Of a stretch of DNA of 56,197 nucleotides, positions 13,401 through 20,729 are shown piece after piece. The notes under the pieces are model-generated. The model saw only the letters and a program-made list of their open reading frames with translations, was not told the origin of the DNA and ran no database searches. The DNA comes from Saccoglossus kowalevskii. Lineage: Eukaryota; Hemichordata; Enteropneusta; Harrimaniidae. Each line of letters opens with the position of its first letter. Position 1 is the stretch's first letter. Made by a program: the position numbers and the translations under genes. The stretch is from contig NW_003134843.1 of NCBI RefSeq assembly GCF_000003605.2, positions 121,054 to 177,250 of the forward strand, given 5' to 3'.

Positions 13401-15562
13401 ATCCATTTTCGTTTTTTAAATCCATTTTTAAAATCTGTTTTTATTTTCGAATTTCAATGTCGTTTTTAAAACCCATTTTCGTTTTTAAAATCCGTTTTCA
13501 TTTTCAAAACCCGTTTTCATTTTCAAAATCCATTTTTGATTTCAAAATCCATTTTTGTTTTTTAAATCCATTTTCGTTTTCAAAATCCATTTTCATTTTT
13601 AAAATCATTTTTTATTTTCAAAATCCATTTTTGATTTCAAAATCCATTATTGCCTTTAAAATACACTTTCATTTTTAAAATCTATTTTTTTTAAAAATCC
13701 GTTTTTGTTTTTACTAATCCGTTTTTATTTTTAAAATCTATTTTCACGTTTTTGTTGACATTTGAAGTATAGGTATATACGTATTTTTCGAGTTGAAGCA
13801 AATTTCCCATCATAATTTACATAAAAATCACTGTTGTTTCCCCGCCTATCGCATTAACTTCAACCGTTTTTACGGTAATTGTTTTTACAAACCTGATAGT
13901 TTTTTTTATTTTAACCAGTGATGTTTCCATGGTAAGACTTCTTTATGTTTATGTAAGTTCTTCTTCAGGCTATAACAATAGCCGTGNNNNNNNNNNNNNN
14001 NNNNNNNNNNNNNNNNNNNNNNNNNNNNNNNNNNNNCAGGCTTGTCCACCGACGACGTTGCCTTGTTTACCGACAATACCCTACCCGGTACCAAAACGCA
14101 GCAAAACCACGGCTATAACTTATTCTAATCAACCTTCGAGCTCTCATTTTATCAGCTGTAATGTTGATACTCAGGTTAGAACAAGTTATAGCTGTGGGTC
14201 TGCTGTGTTATCGTACCGGATAAGGTACTGTAGGTATACAAGGCAGCGCCATCTGTGTATGTACAGGCATTCCACGCCACAGCGTAAGCCGACAATACGG
14301 ATGAAGCTGAGAACCCTCTATGCATCCAAAATCGCCGTGGAACCACGGCCAAATAGGTTATAGTCTGCAGAAGAAATTACGTAAATAGGCCTTATCATGA
14401 AAACGCCACTGGTGGAAATAAGAAAAAAATGCCAGAATCCGAGTTACAATTCCTCGTCATGTGGTATGAGGTCAGAGGGCGAGGTCACAGGTCAAAAAGT
14501 GAAAATGAAAATGGATTTTGAAAACGAAAATGGATTTTTAAAATGGAAATGGAATTTGAAAACCGAAAATGGATTTTAAAAATGAAAATGAAATTTGAAA
14601 ACGGAAATGGATTTTTAAAATGAAAATGGAATATGAAAACGAAAATAGAATTTAAAAATAAAAAACAGATTTTAAAAACTAAAATAGATTTTGAAAATGA
14701 AAATCGAATTTGAAAACGAAAATAGATTTTAAAAATGAAAAAGGATTTCAAAAATGAAAATGGATTTAAACAACTGGTTTTTAAAATAAAAACAGAACCC
14801 AGAAACGAAAGTGGGTTTAGAAATCGATTCCAGAACCGAAAATGGTGTTTAAAAAAGGATTATAAAATATAAATGAGTTTTCAAAATGTAAATGAATTGT
14901 AAAAATGGTTTTATAAAACGCCATGTTGTGAGCCACTTCGGTTGCCGTACTGAGGTGCTCAATCTCTTTCCCACAGGTCTTTGCGCTTTACGCTTACGCT
15001 TTTTGTGTTCCGTTGCATCGAAAGTCTGATTCGTTTATCTATTGGTAATTGCGAAACCCTACGGTTTCAACAGAAAACGCCAAAAAAAACAGAAACCAGC
15101 GAAATCCAGAGCTACAGAACCGCAGCTGGGGGGGGGGCAAATATAGCAGAAACCCTTTGTGTATTTGTGTCAATGCGACACAGTTGAAGAGGAATGTCTT
15201 GCCCCTCAAAATGCAGGAAAGCGCGTTTCCTCCGGCGTGAGGAATGGTGAGCAGACCCCCCCCCCCATGCTAAATTTCGTGTCGCCGCCTTTGCTATTGT
15301 CATGGTTTACTGAGAATATTGTTTCACTTCCATCAACCTAGTATACGACCATAACCAGAATTCGGGCAATTAGTAAACGCTTGTCAGCCTGAGCATGGTC
15401 ACTTCCGGCAGTTGTGTTTCATTGTCAGAATCACCTAATGAGGTCGAAGCCCCAATATTGAATATTTTAAAATCTCACCTGAATATTGTCTGTTTCCATT
15501 GAATCCATGTCTTTACCAATAATGTCAATTGTTTGTGTTTCTGCGTTATATGTAGTTGACAT
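1259..15562 (-). CDS. ABCG2: ABCG2-like half-transporter, 5' part (exons 1-6)
   Basis: This is the N-terminal half of an ABCG-subfamily half-transporter, a plasma-membrane ATP-driven efflux pump that works as a dimer. The nucleotide-binding domain comes first in the chain, as is usual for ABCG proteins. Spliced exons on the minus strand are 12084-11992 (or the alternative 15562-15479), 5149-4965, 4383-4324, 3315-3201, 2251-2099 and 1416-1259. All junctions are GT-AG and the phases (0, 2, 2, 0, 0, 2) fit without a frame break. Walker A reads GPTGSGKT, the Q-loop region YVVQDD, the signature SGGERKR and Walker [13 protein letters not shown]. The segments [13 protein letters not shown] and [10 protein letters not shown] are close to vertebrate ABCG2. 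The 60-nt Walker A exon agrees with my memory of the human gene. The transmembrane half must lie left of base 1. ABCG2 is the closest family member I recognise; another ABCG paralogue is possible. Confidence 0.9.
1662..1958 (+). mobile_element. TATTCTCAG repeat, copy 1
   Basis: A roughly 300-bp interspersed repeat starting near TATTCTCAGTGGCGGAGCTA. It matches 5389-5692 and 33742-34257. The ends of the third copy are inverted (TATTCTCAGG and CCTGAGAATA), suggesting a non-autonomous DNA transposon. Confidence 0.6.
2099..2251 (-). CDS. ABCG2: ABCG2-like exon 5: helical subdomain
   Basis: This 153-nt exon, phase 0 to 0, encodes [20 protein letters not shown] and runs on to an [11 protein letters not shown] end. 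It follows the Q-loop and forms the helical part of the nucleotide-binding domain. The donor GTGAGT and the acceptor ATGCAG are both good. Confidence 0.92.
3201..3315 (-). CDS. ABCG2: ABCG2-like exon 4
   Basis: This 115-nt exon, phase 2 to 0, encodes [20 protein letters not shown] and ends in [10 protein letters not shown], which runs into the Q-loop. The LLD-LA-RKDP-GLSG-VLI pattern is diagnostic of ABCG2-type proteins. Confidence 0.92.
4324..4383 (-). CDS. ABCG2: ABCG2-like exon 3: Walker A
   Basis: This is a 60-nt exon with phase 2 at both ends. It encodes [19 protein letters not shown], including the Walker A lysine. Because it is symmetric, skipping it would keep frame but remove ATP binding. 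The acceptor is TTTCAG and the donor GTAAGT. Confidence 0.9.
4751..4929. mobile_element. Palindromic TA MITE (family C), degraded copy
   Basis: Shares the AAAATACTTTTATTTCGCTT end, the central ACAAAACACCCAAAAAGC stretch and an inverted end with the 208-bp family seen intact at 32685, 33955 and 50847. It lies in the ABCG2-like intron between exons 2 and 3. Confidence 0.6.
4965..5149 (-). CDS. ABCG2: ABCG2-like exon 2
   Basis: This 185-nt exon, phase 0 to 2, starts [12 protein letters not shown] and continues through [13 protein letters not shown] to DILHNV, the first strands of the ABCG nucleotide-binding domain. There is no ATG in frame before this region. The exon begins at an ATCAG acceptor, so the start codon must come from an upstream exon; two candidates exist, at 12084 and 15562. 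Confidence 0.88.
5389..5692 (+). mobile_element. TATTCTCAG repeat, copy 2
   Basis: Second copy of the 300-bp repeat, in the ABCG2-like intron 1. It keeps AGCAACCAAATTTATATATG and GGAGTCTCAACAACTA, the latter being an empty site for the MITE found in copy 3. Confidence 0.6.
5693..6660. other. ABCG2-like intron 1, no feature recognised
   Basis: AT-rich intronic sequence. Short open frames occur on both strands but have no splice or family support. A small direct repeat, CACTAAATGCAGCACTAAAC, occurs near 6605-6650. Confidence 0.4.
6675..6850 (+). repeat. 28-bp minisatellite, six perfect units
   Basis: The unit reads CAGTGTGATTAGTACTTGTC plus ACTACAGT. It is repeated six times without change (6675-6842), followed by a partial seventh. 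It lies in ABCG2-like intron 1. There are no unique spacers, so it is not a CRISPR array. Confidence 0.92.
6879..7621 (-). other. Cluster of unrecognised open frames in intron 1
   Basis: Three minus-strand frames (7621-7430, 7414-7187, 7211-6879) and a plus-strand stretch of about 50 codons near 7013-7130 stand out from the AT-rich background. Composition here is close to 45-50% GC. None matches a family I know. They may be worn transposon coding sequence or an unplaced exon. Confidence 0.25.
7573..7728. repeat. Inverted repeat with arms of about 40 bp
   Basis: The left arm starts CAGTCACTTGAAAACTGAAA at 7573. The right arm ends at 7728 with the complementary form TTTTCAGCCCTCAAGTGACTG. The spacer is about 75 bp. 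It overlaps the open-frame cluster and may be the end of a transposon. Confidence 0.55.
8440..8605. mobile_element. MITE with GC-rich ends, TTAA-type
   Basis: The left end, after ATAA, reads AGCGGGAGGGTCGTCACCTG. The right end reads GATGACGACTCCCCGCT before TTAA. The ends are inverted and carry TGCGCA-type motifs. It is related to, but distinct from, the 125-bp family at 11126 and 15945. Confidence 0.6.
8610..11110. other. ABCG2-like intron 1, mostly plain AT-rich sequence
   Basis: No gene or intact transposon is recognised. A short imperfect tandem of GGTGAGCAAAATTC-like units lies at 9299-9352. Near 9150-9210 a GTGTTTC-type motif recurs several times. Confidence 0.4.
11126..11250. mobile_element. 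TTAA MITE (family D), 125 bp
   Basis: Flanked by TTAA at 11122-11125 and 11251-11254. Inverted ends are AGCGAGGTGGTCGTCGCGC and GGCACGACGACTGCCGCCCT. TTAA target use is typical of piggyBac-type elements, but no transposase is present. Confidence 0.72.
11641..11727 (+). other. Acidic exon-like open frame
   Basis: An AATACAG acceptor-like site is followed by a frame encoding [20 protein letters not shown], a short end and TAG. The acidic, protein-like composition is unusual for this intron. It has no identified partner exon and is on the strand opposite the host gene. Confidence 0.15.
11740..12300. repeat. Duplicated promoter/first-exon block, copy 1
   Basis: This block contains exon 1a and is similar along its length to 15310-15735. 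Shared landmarks in order are an AACGCTTGTCAG stretch, GGTCAC or GTCACTTCCGGCA, TGAATATT before the donor, the exon, ACTCGTCAATA and GACTCGGATA upstream, and CAGAGTGTTTGCT at the far end. Divergence is moderate, so the duplication is not recent. Confidence 0.65.
11992..12084 (-). CDS. ABCG2: ABCG2-like first coding exon, proximal version (1a)
   Basis: This exon is an ATG followed by 31 codons, starting [13 protein letters not shown] and ending SVETGTIQQ. It ends in phase 0 at a CAG|GTGAGA donor, matching the phase 0 acceptor of exon 2. The upstream minus-strand sequence carries a TATA-like CTATATAAT near 12118-12126 and a CACGTG box at 12145-12150. A diverged copy of the exon and its flanks lies at 15479-15562. 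No protein family match is visible in this short N-terminal extension. The assignment rests on splice phase, position and the duplication. Confidence 0.68.
12300..13250. other. Spacer between the two first-exon blocks
   Basis: Intronic or promoter-region sequence for the ABCG2-like gene if exon 1b is used. No repeats or conserved coding frames are recognised here apart from short shadow frames. Confidence 0.4.
13255..14950. repeat. Large foldback element with pyrimidine/purine minisatellite arms
   Basis: Both ends carry the same inverted sequence, GTACGGCAACCGAAGTGGCT followed by CACAACATGGC. From there each arm (about 490 and 440 bp) is an imperfect tandem of 17-19 bp units of the AAATCCATTTTCGTTTTC type on the left and its complement on the right. 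The centre (13750-14500) includes a 50-N gap and its own inverted bits around GCTATAAC. Long open frames here simply read through the repeat and are not genes. Confidence 0.8.
13987..14036. other. Assembly gap, 50 N
   Basis: The gap sits in the loop of the foldback element, where assembly would be expected to fail. Its length is probably a placeholder. Confidence 0.95.
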
Positions 15563-15735
15563 TATATCAGTGATATATATATCTTTTGTGAATTGTGTAT
15601 ACTCGTCAATATGACTCGGATAGGTTACCCGGACACGATTGCTTCAATTCGAGTTCTCTGCTTTTTAGTCCTGGTACTTTGGTAGCTGTGTCCAGCATTG
15701 CAGAGTGTTTGCTCGGCAATACACGAGAAAGTAAT
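15310..15735. repeat. Duplicated promoter/first-exon block, copy 2
   Basis: This is the second copy of the block around exon 1b, in the same orientation as copy 1 and about 3.5 kb away. It is shorter because of several small deletions. The TATA-like motif seen in copy 1 is changed here. Confidence 0.65.
15479..15562 (-). CDS. ABCG2: ABCG2-like alternative first coding exon, distal version (1b)
   Basis: This exon is an ATG followed by 28 codons, starting [15 protein letters not shown] and ending SMETDNIQ, then a CAG|GTGAGA donor in phase 0. It aligns residue by residue with exon 1a (MSTT, ETQTI, KDMDS, ET, IQ), with one 3-codon difference inside and one codon missing at the end. Non-coding flanks on both sides are also homologous to those of exon 1a. 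The reading frame, ATG and donor are all preserved, which suggests selection rather than decay. It could be an alternative promoter and exon of the same gene or a relic of a partial tandem duplication. Confidence 0.6.
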
Positions 15736-15944
15736 TGATGTCGAAATGTCGTAGCTGGGTGGAAGCGATGTCGTTAAAATATGCAGGTTTGTGTGATTTA
15801 AATATAGCAAATCTCTTAAAATAGTATTTATTATTATATGACGGCCACTGATCGTTATCGACAATGTGAACGGCATGCCCCTTTCTCCCGGGCATTCCTT
15901 ACACCAATTTATAGGGAGTGATTTGTAATGTAATCTTATTTTAA

Positions 15945-16069
15945 AGAACGGTGGTCGTTGCACTGCGTCCTGTTCGATGTGGGACTCATAGCGACGTACG
16001 CAGCGCGTGTAAAATGCATTGTTTGTTTACATGAAATTCGAGCAGGCGCTGCGCGACGACCACCGTGCT
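15945..16069. mobile_element. TTAA MITE (family D), 125 bp
   Basis: Same length as the copy at 11126 but in the opposite orientation. TTAA lies at 15941-15944 and 16070-16073. The ends read AGAACGGTGGTCGTTGC and GCGCGACGACCACCGTGCT. Confidence 0.72.
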
Positions 16070-16609
16070 TTAACTTAATAATATAGAGTATTTACGTTCG
16101 ATTCTTGGAATTCTCCCACGGTCTGTATTAGAGTCATTGCAGTGAGAACATTACTAAAATTACTGTCTGTCCGGCGCATGGCCCGGGAGGGGGTTATTTC
16201 AAGTAAAATAGGTAGAGGTGTGTCGACCAATTATTTCTGACCCCATCCACTATTTACATACTCACCTCTAGACCAATATGTTAGTCTGATTTCAGTACTG
16301 CTAAACGCATGCGCAGTATCACACGGTGATGTCATACAATATAAATATACATATAACAGGTACGAGTTCAAAATACTGGAGAGAGTCAGAGACGGCTCCC
16401 GAATAACATCACGGTCTTCAGGCGTTTTTCCAAAGTTGTTTTTTTAGATTTCTCGAACCTTTCGTTTACATTGAAACCCAGTAGGCGGCACGTAACCGCA
16501 TAGCTTCAAGTTTTTATGGAAGATCCCCCCCTCCGAAAGGGGTGAATTTTTTCAAATCTGTGAACAAAATAAGTGTTGAAAACATAATTTGAAATTTCAC
16601 ACTTTTTAA

Positions 16610-16901
16610 AGGATGGTTATCGTCGCGCCACGCATGCGAGAGATATGGGTCTCATATAAACAAATATGGCGACTTTGACTACTAGTATTTGCGCAGATCA
16701 ACGAGACATTACCAAGCTTTAATTAGGCATTTTAGGCGATTTGGAAAGCATCGAAGGAGTCATCGGCGGTAATTAGTGAAAGTTGCTCCCAGGTCAAAAC
16801 TCATACTTGTGATTTATCATTATAAAAGCGCATTGGAGTATGGGAAAATCAATGTTCATCAAACAAATGTCGCACATGCGTGGCGCGACGACCACCGCCC
16901 T
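16610..16901. mobile_element. TTAA MITE (family D), 292-bp variant
   Basis: TTAA lies on both sides (16606-16609, 16902-16905). The ends AGGATGGTTATCGTCGCGCC and GGCGCGACGACCACCGCCCT match the 125-bp copies, but the interior is different and longer. Confidence 0.7.
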
Positions 16902-16909
16902 TTAAGAAA

Positions 16910-17900
16910 CATGTAAAACATATTCACAGAATAACCTAGTTATTCTTGCATAGACCCTCTAACGTCAGGCGGATGTGCTACAACCGATAAATAACTAAGT
17001 AAAAGTAAATAAACAGTATTCCGTTCCAAGATACATGTACATCGTACATCTACTCCGGCATTATAATACCAAGAACAAACAAACAAACAAGTTATTCACT
17101 ATCGAAAATCCAATGCTCACAGTGAAGTACGCGTTCGAAATTCGCGTAAAAACATGTATAATCTTTATATCACGTTATACACGCGTTTAGAAATGATATG
17201 TCGCATATGACACATACGACTCGGAACAGAACGTGACGCAGCCTTTCTTAGGGGTCGACCATTTGAGATAACAAAATGTTCGCACATTCAAGACAAATAC
17301 AAATGTTCAGACAAGACCTCGTGAAAAAATTGTACTTCCAGCCCCCCCCCCCCCCGTGATTTCAAATGTTTGACCCCTTCACTCCTTGTTGGTAGAATAT
17401 TCTCATAATTCTTATTTCTGATTACAGATTCAACAACAGTCATTTTGTAAATATTGTGCGTATAAAACCCATTTTCACTGATTACAGTTTAATGTATTAT
17501 CCCGTTTCGTTTCGTTTCGTCGATTACAATAAGCCGCATACAGAAAGTCATTCCCCGGAGTCATCCACACTTCCGAAACTCCTTTTCGCGCCTCGGTCTC
17601 ATTCGCATTCAGCTCCTGCTTTTTTCTGGGTTTTCTGCCCTGTATTCATGCCAAAGTCACTCAGAGCTGAACATAAAATTGCGTAATGGTATCTGATGGA
17701 ATAAGAATCCCGGCAAAGTTGTGTGCATTGTGTATTATATTTTTATTTATTTGTTCCTACCCTTTTACATAAGGGGCTCACTAGTAAGTAATCAGGATCT
17801 GCAATAAAATTTTTGGAAAAAGCACATACTATATAAATGAAAAAGAAACAGAAAATTTAAAACTTAAAGGAAGTATAAAAAATTTAACTTTTAAAAACTT
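16910..17900. other. Intergenic spacer with a poly-C tract
   Basis: A 13-base C run lies at about 17343-17355. A short TTTCG repeat lies near 17506-17520. No gene is recognised. Confidence 0.4.
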
Positions 17901-17926
17901 AAAGAAAATACAAAACAATGAAATTT

Positions 17927-19690
17927 TTAAACATAAAGTGGATACAGGAAATAAATGTAATCTACATAATCTTTTCTATATTTCATGGCATCAATGAGAA
18001 ATCTTTTCACAATTCTATCAATTTCTTCACATATCTCATAATTGTAGTGCTGAGTGCTATTGCTTAAAAGGAAACATAATAATGCTTTACCCTTCGTAAT
18101 ATCTTCGTAAAAATTTGCTTCACCATTTTTACATTGGATATGACTTATATTTGTCATCATATTATCCCTATGTTCTTTGTAGCTTTCACACTCTTTCACA
18201 CTCTTAGCCTTAATACTTGGTTCCATAGTGACAAACCATATTCTACTCTATTAATATTTCCATGACCACAAAGTATTGCTTTCATAACTGGAAATAAGGT
18301 ATTACATTTTTCTACTATTTTTGTACAGTGGGTGTGGTCGGAAAGGTTACGTGTAATCCAATAGCCTAAATATTTGTACTCAGCAGATTCTTTTATTTTT
18401 GATTTTCCAATTGACCACTCTCAACGTTTGTCAACTCTTTTGTTTGTGATTAGGACATTAGATTTATCTTCATTAACGGCCATTTTCCATAAATTACAAA
18501 GATTGTTAGTAATTCTTAGCATTGCCACTAGTTGACTTTCATTAGGTGAAATAAGTACTATATCATCAACAAAAAATAGGCCATTAATTAGTAACCCCAA
18601 GTAAAGATTCATCAAGCATTTTTTTGTAAAGTGAAAATAATAATGGAGCCAGAAGACATCGTTCGGTGTAAAGTGTCAGTGTCGATATCACCAAATGATA
18701 TCCTACTTTCTATGTGGTAATATGTCTGTTTATGACTCTCCACAATTTTCCCTGTATACCATTCATACCATAGAGCATACCATAAACTGTCTCTCCAGAT
18801 GGTGTCATATGCTTTTTTGAAATCCCAAAGTGCCAAATAGGTATTTTTATTTTTGCATTTGCGTGCAGTGGCTATTCCTTTTAGAATAGGTATTTGGTCT
18901 GTAGTAATGTAGTGGACACTGAATTTCAACCAGTGTTTTATTTTTTAGTAGAAGAATCTTCTATGCACTTGTATGTGCAAATTGCAAGTGCTGGTGACGA
19001 CACATTTTGCCACAGAAGTCATATTCGTGTTTGGGACTACATGACAGGGCTGTGTCAAATGGCAATTTGTAATGCGCTGTCATCCTGGCGTCAACCAGGC
19101 CCGGTCGAACACAAGCACCTGCTGACCTTAAACCAAGGTTCTCCCAAACTCGCATTCGTTAGTGAATGAATCTCGGCCAGTGGAATTGGCCTGCCGAGCC
19201 GACCCTTTGATGTTCAGCCTAAGGTAGGATTTGAACTTGGCTCTACCGATCATGAGTCTGATGCAACAACCACTATGCTACCAGTGACCGGTACCCAATT
19301 ATTTTTCAAGTATTCTATTATATAATTTCCCTACAACTGAACTTAATGATATACCCCTGTAGTTATTTAAATTTTATTTGTCACCTTTTTTATGCAATGG
19401 TATTATAATACCTTTCCCCCAATCAGCTGGTACTACTTCAAGATGAAGACATGCATTAAACATTATATTCAGTGAATTAATGATAACTTGTCCCCCTCCC
19501 TTAATGATTTCATGTATGATCTCATCCGGACCAGCAGCATTGTTATTTTTTAAATTATAAATTATTTTATCAACTTGATTATCTGTTACTAATATATTTT
19601 GCGTGTTTTGCTTGGAATCTTGATCATATTCAGCTACAGATAGTATTAAACTATCAAATAAATGATCATATTCACAATCATGTCAATAGT
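17927..19690 (-). mobile_element. Degenerate LINE (non-LTR) reverse transcriptase, split by a SINE
   Basis: On the minus strand, 19690-19307 encodes NNNAAGPDEIIHEIIKGGG and VPADWGKGIIIPLHKKGDK, then YRGISLSS and LYNRILEK. After the SINE, 18937-17927 continues with TTDQIPILKGIATARK, TYLALWDFKKAYDTIW, the catalytic-core motif LFFVDDIVLIS and YKYLGYWITRNL. These are the usual reverse transcriptase blocks in the usual order. Stops and frameshifts break it in several places, so it is inactive. No endonuclease domain is visible. The clade is not resolved. Confidence 0.85.
18946..19298 (-). mobile_element. tRNA-derived SINE nested in the LINE
   Basis: The minus-strand head has a pol III A box (TAGCATAGTGG) and B box (GTTCAAATC) about 44 bp apart, as in a tRNA. 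The roughly 280-bp body that follows is unrelated to tRNA. The element is flanked by TTATTTTT at 18938-18945 and 19299-19306, a likely target-site duplication. Removing it would rejoin the LINE reading at LYNRILEK. Confidence 0.7.
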
Positions 19691-19699
19691 TCTCATCTT

Positions 19700-20630
19700 T
19701 CTTCATCAAACAACGAATGACACCAACAGGGGTTGCATACACAGTAACTTGTTCGAGTGCAAAAAACGACAGAGAATGCTCGCAATAGGGGGCAGGATGT
19801 TCTCAATACATGTCTGAAATAGGGGGTGTTTTTTTCTTCAATATGTCTGCTCTAGGGGGTACTAAATTTACATTGCGTCCGCAATAAGGGGCATGGTTTG
19901 CCAATGAGCTGCCAGCCCTAGGAGCCTATTATTTTATTTTTTAGCAAGAACGCACATGGTGTATGGTTTTAATATAGAGTGACCCCCGGGTCCCAGTTTG
20001 AAGCGCGGTGGTTTTAATAATACAAATTTTCTATTGGTTTACAGCAATAAATATATAAGTGATTAAAATAATAATTGGTTATGACATTGATGTAACACAT
20101 GCGAAGGAACTATTTTTAACAACTTGAAGACGACGGAGTACACCATGAAGTTCCTTGGTAAAATCCAAGATTTCTTGTACCCGGAGTTGTCCGAATACCA
20201 AGTCCGATTACGGGCATAATACACCGCACCACATACCATCAAACTGTAAGGTCACGTTCCACGAAAAATAACTCAGGCTTTTCTATTTTATGGGTCATCA
20301 AAACGGACATTTGACAAATTGAGAGGGTGACATGGTGACATTTTTTCATTCGTATCCATTGGTTTTCATTATACGGCTGCTTTGCACATCCCCCCCCCCT
20401 CCCCCTTCAACCCAATTTCCATCACGGGGACAAATATCTCTATTCAAATCATGATATATTTGTCGATGATGTGTTTCTGTTTTGTCATACGATAATACGT
20501 TAGTATTTCCGGAGATTATACAGATAACGTCGGCGATTATCGTCGATATTGTCGATTATCGATTTTTCTTTGAAAAGTATCGCAAACAAAATTCGGAAAA
20601 CAATTGGTGAACTTTTTTTCCGCTTCCGGT
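19700..20630. other. Intergenic spacer upstream of eIF4E
   Basis: The stretch 19770-19930 holds several AATAGGGGG or CTAGGGGG motifs spaced irregularly. C runs occur at about 20388-20404. No gene is recognised. Confidence 0.4.
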
Positions 20631-20635
20631 CGACA

Positions 20636-20706
20636 CGCATGCGCATAGAGCCAGTCGGTAACATGTGACTTTGTCGCCATATTGGATCCTTCTATCAAAA
20701 TGGCGT
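20636..20706 (+). promoter_or_regulatory. eIF4E proximal promoter motifs (NRF1-like and YY1-like)
   Basis: CGCATGCGCA at 20636-20645 matches the core of the NRF1 palindrome. GCCATATT at 20676-20683 is a YY1-type core on the minus strand. The start codon itself sits in AAAATGGCG, a YY1-type motif in the opposite orientation. TATA-less housekeeping promoters with a short 5' UTR often look like this. The motifs are seen; their use is inferred. Confidence 0.4.
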
Positions 20707-20729
20707 CCGAACAAGTATCCGACAAACAG
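20700..20729 (+). CDS. EIF4E: eIF4E exon 1
   Basis: The exon encodes MASEQVSDKQ and ends in phase 0 at CAG|GTAAAA. The start is chosen because the next exon opens in phase 0 with VIPVKPTP and no ATG earlier in that exon fits the family length. The ATG has a purine at -3. Confidence 0.85.

Noticed and set aside
13457-14751. Phe/Lys/Ser-rich open frames on both strands
   Set aside because: They read through the 17-19 bp minisatellite arms of the foldback element and have no family features.
20676-20686. CArG (SRF) box near the eIF4E start
   Set aside because: CCATATTGG has only five A/T bases between CC and GG; a YY1-type reading fits better.
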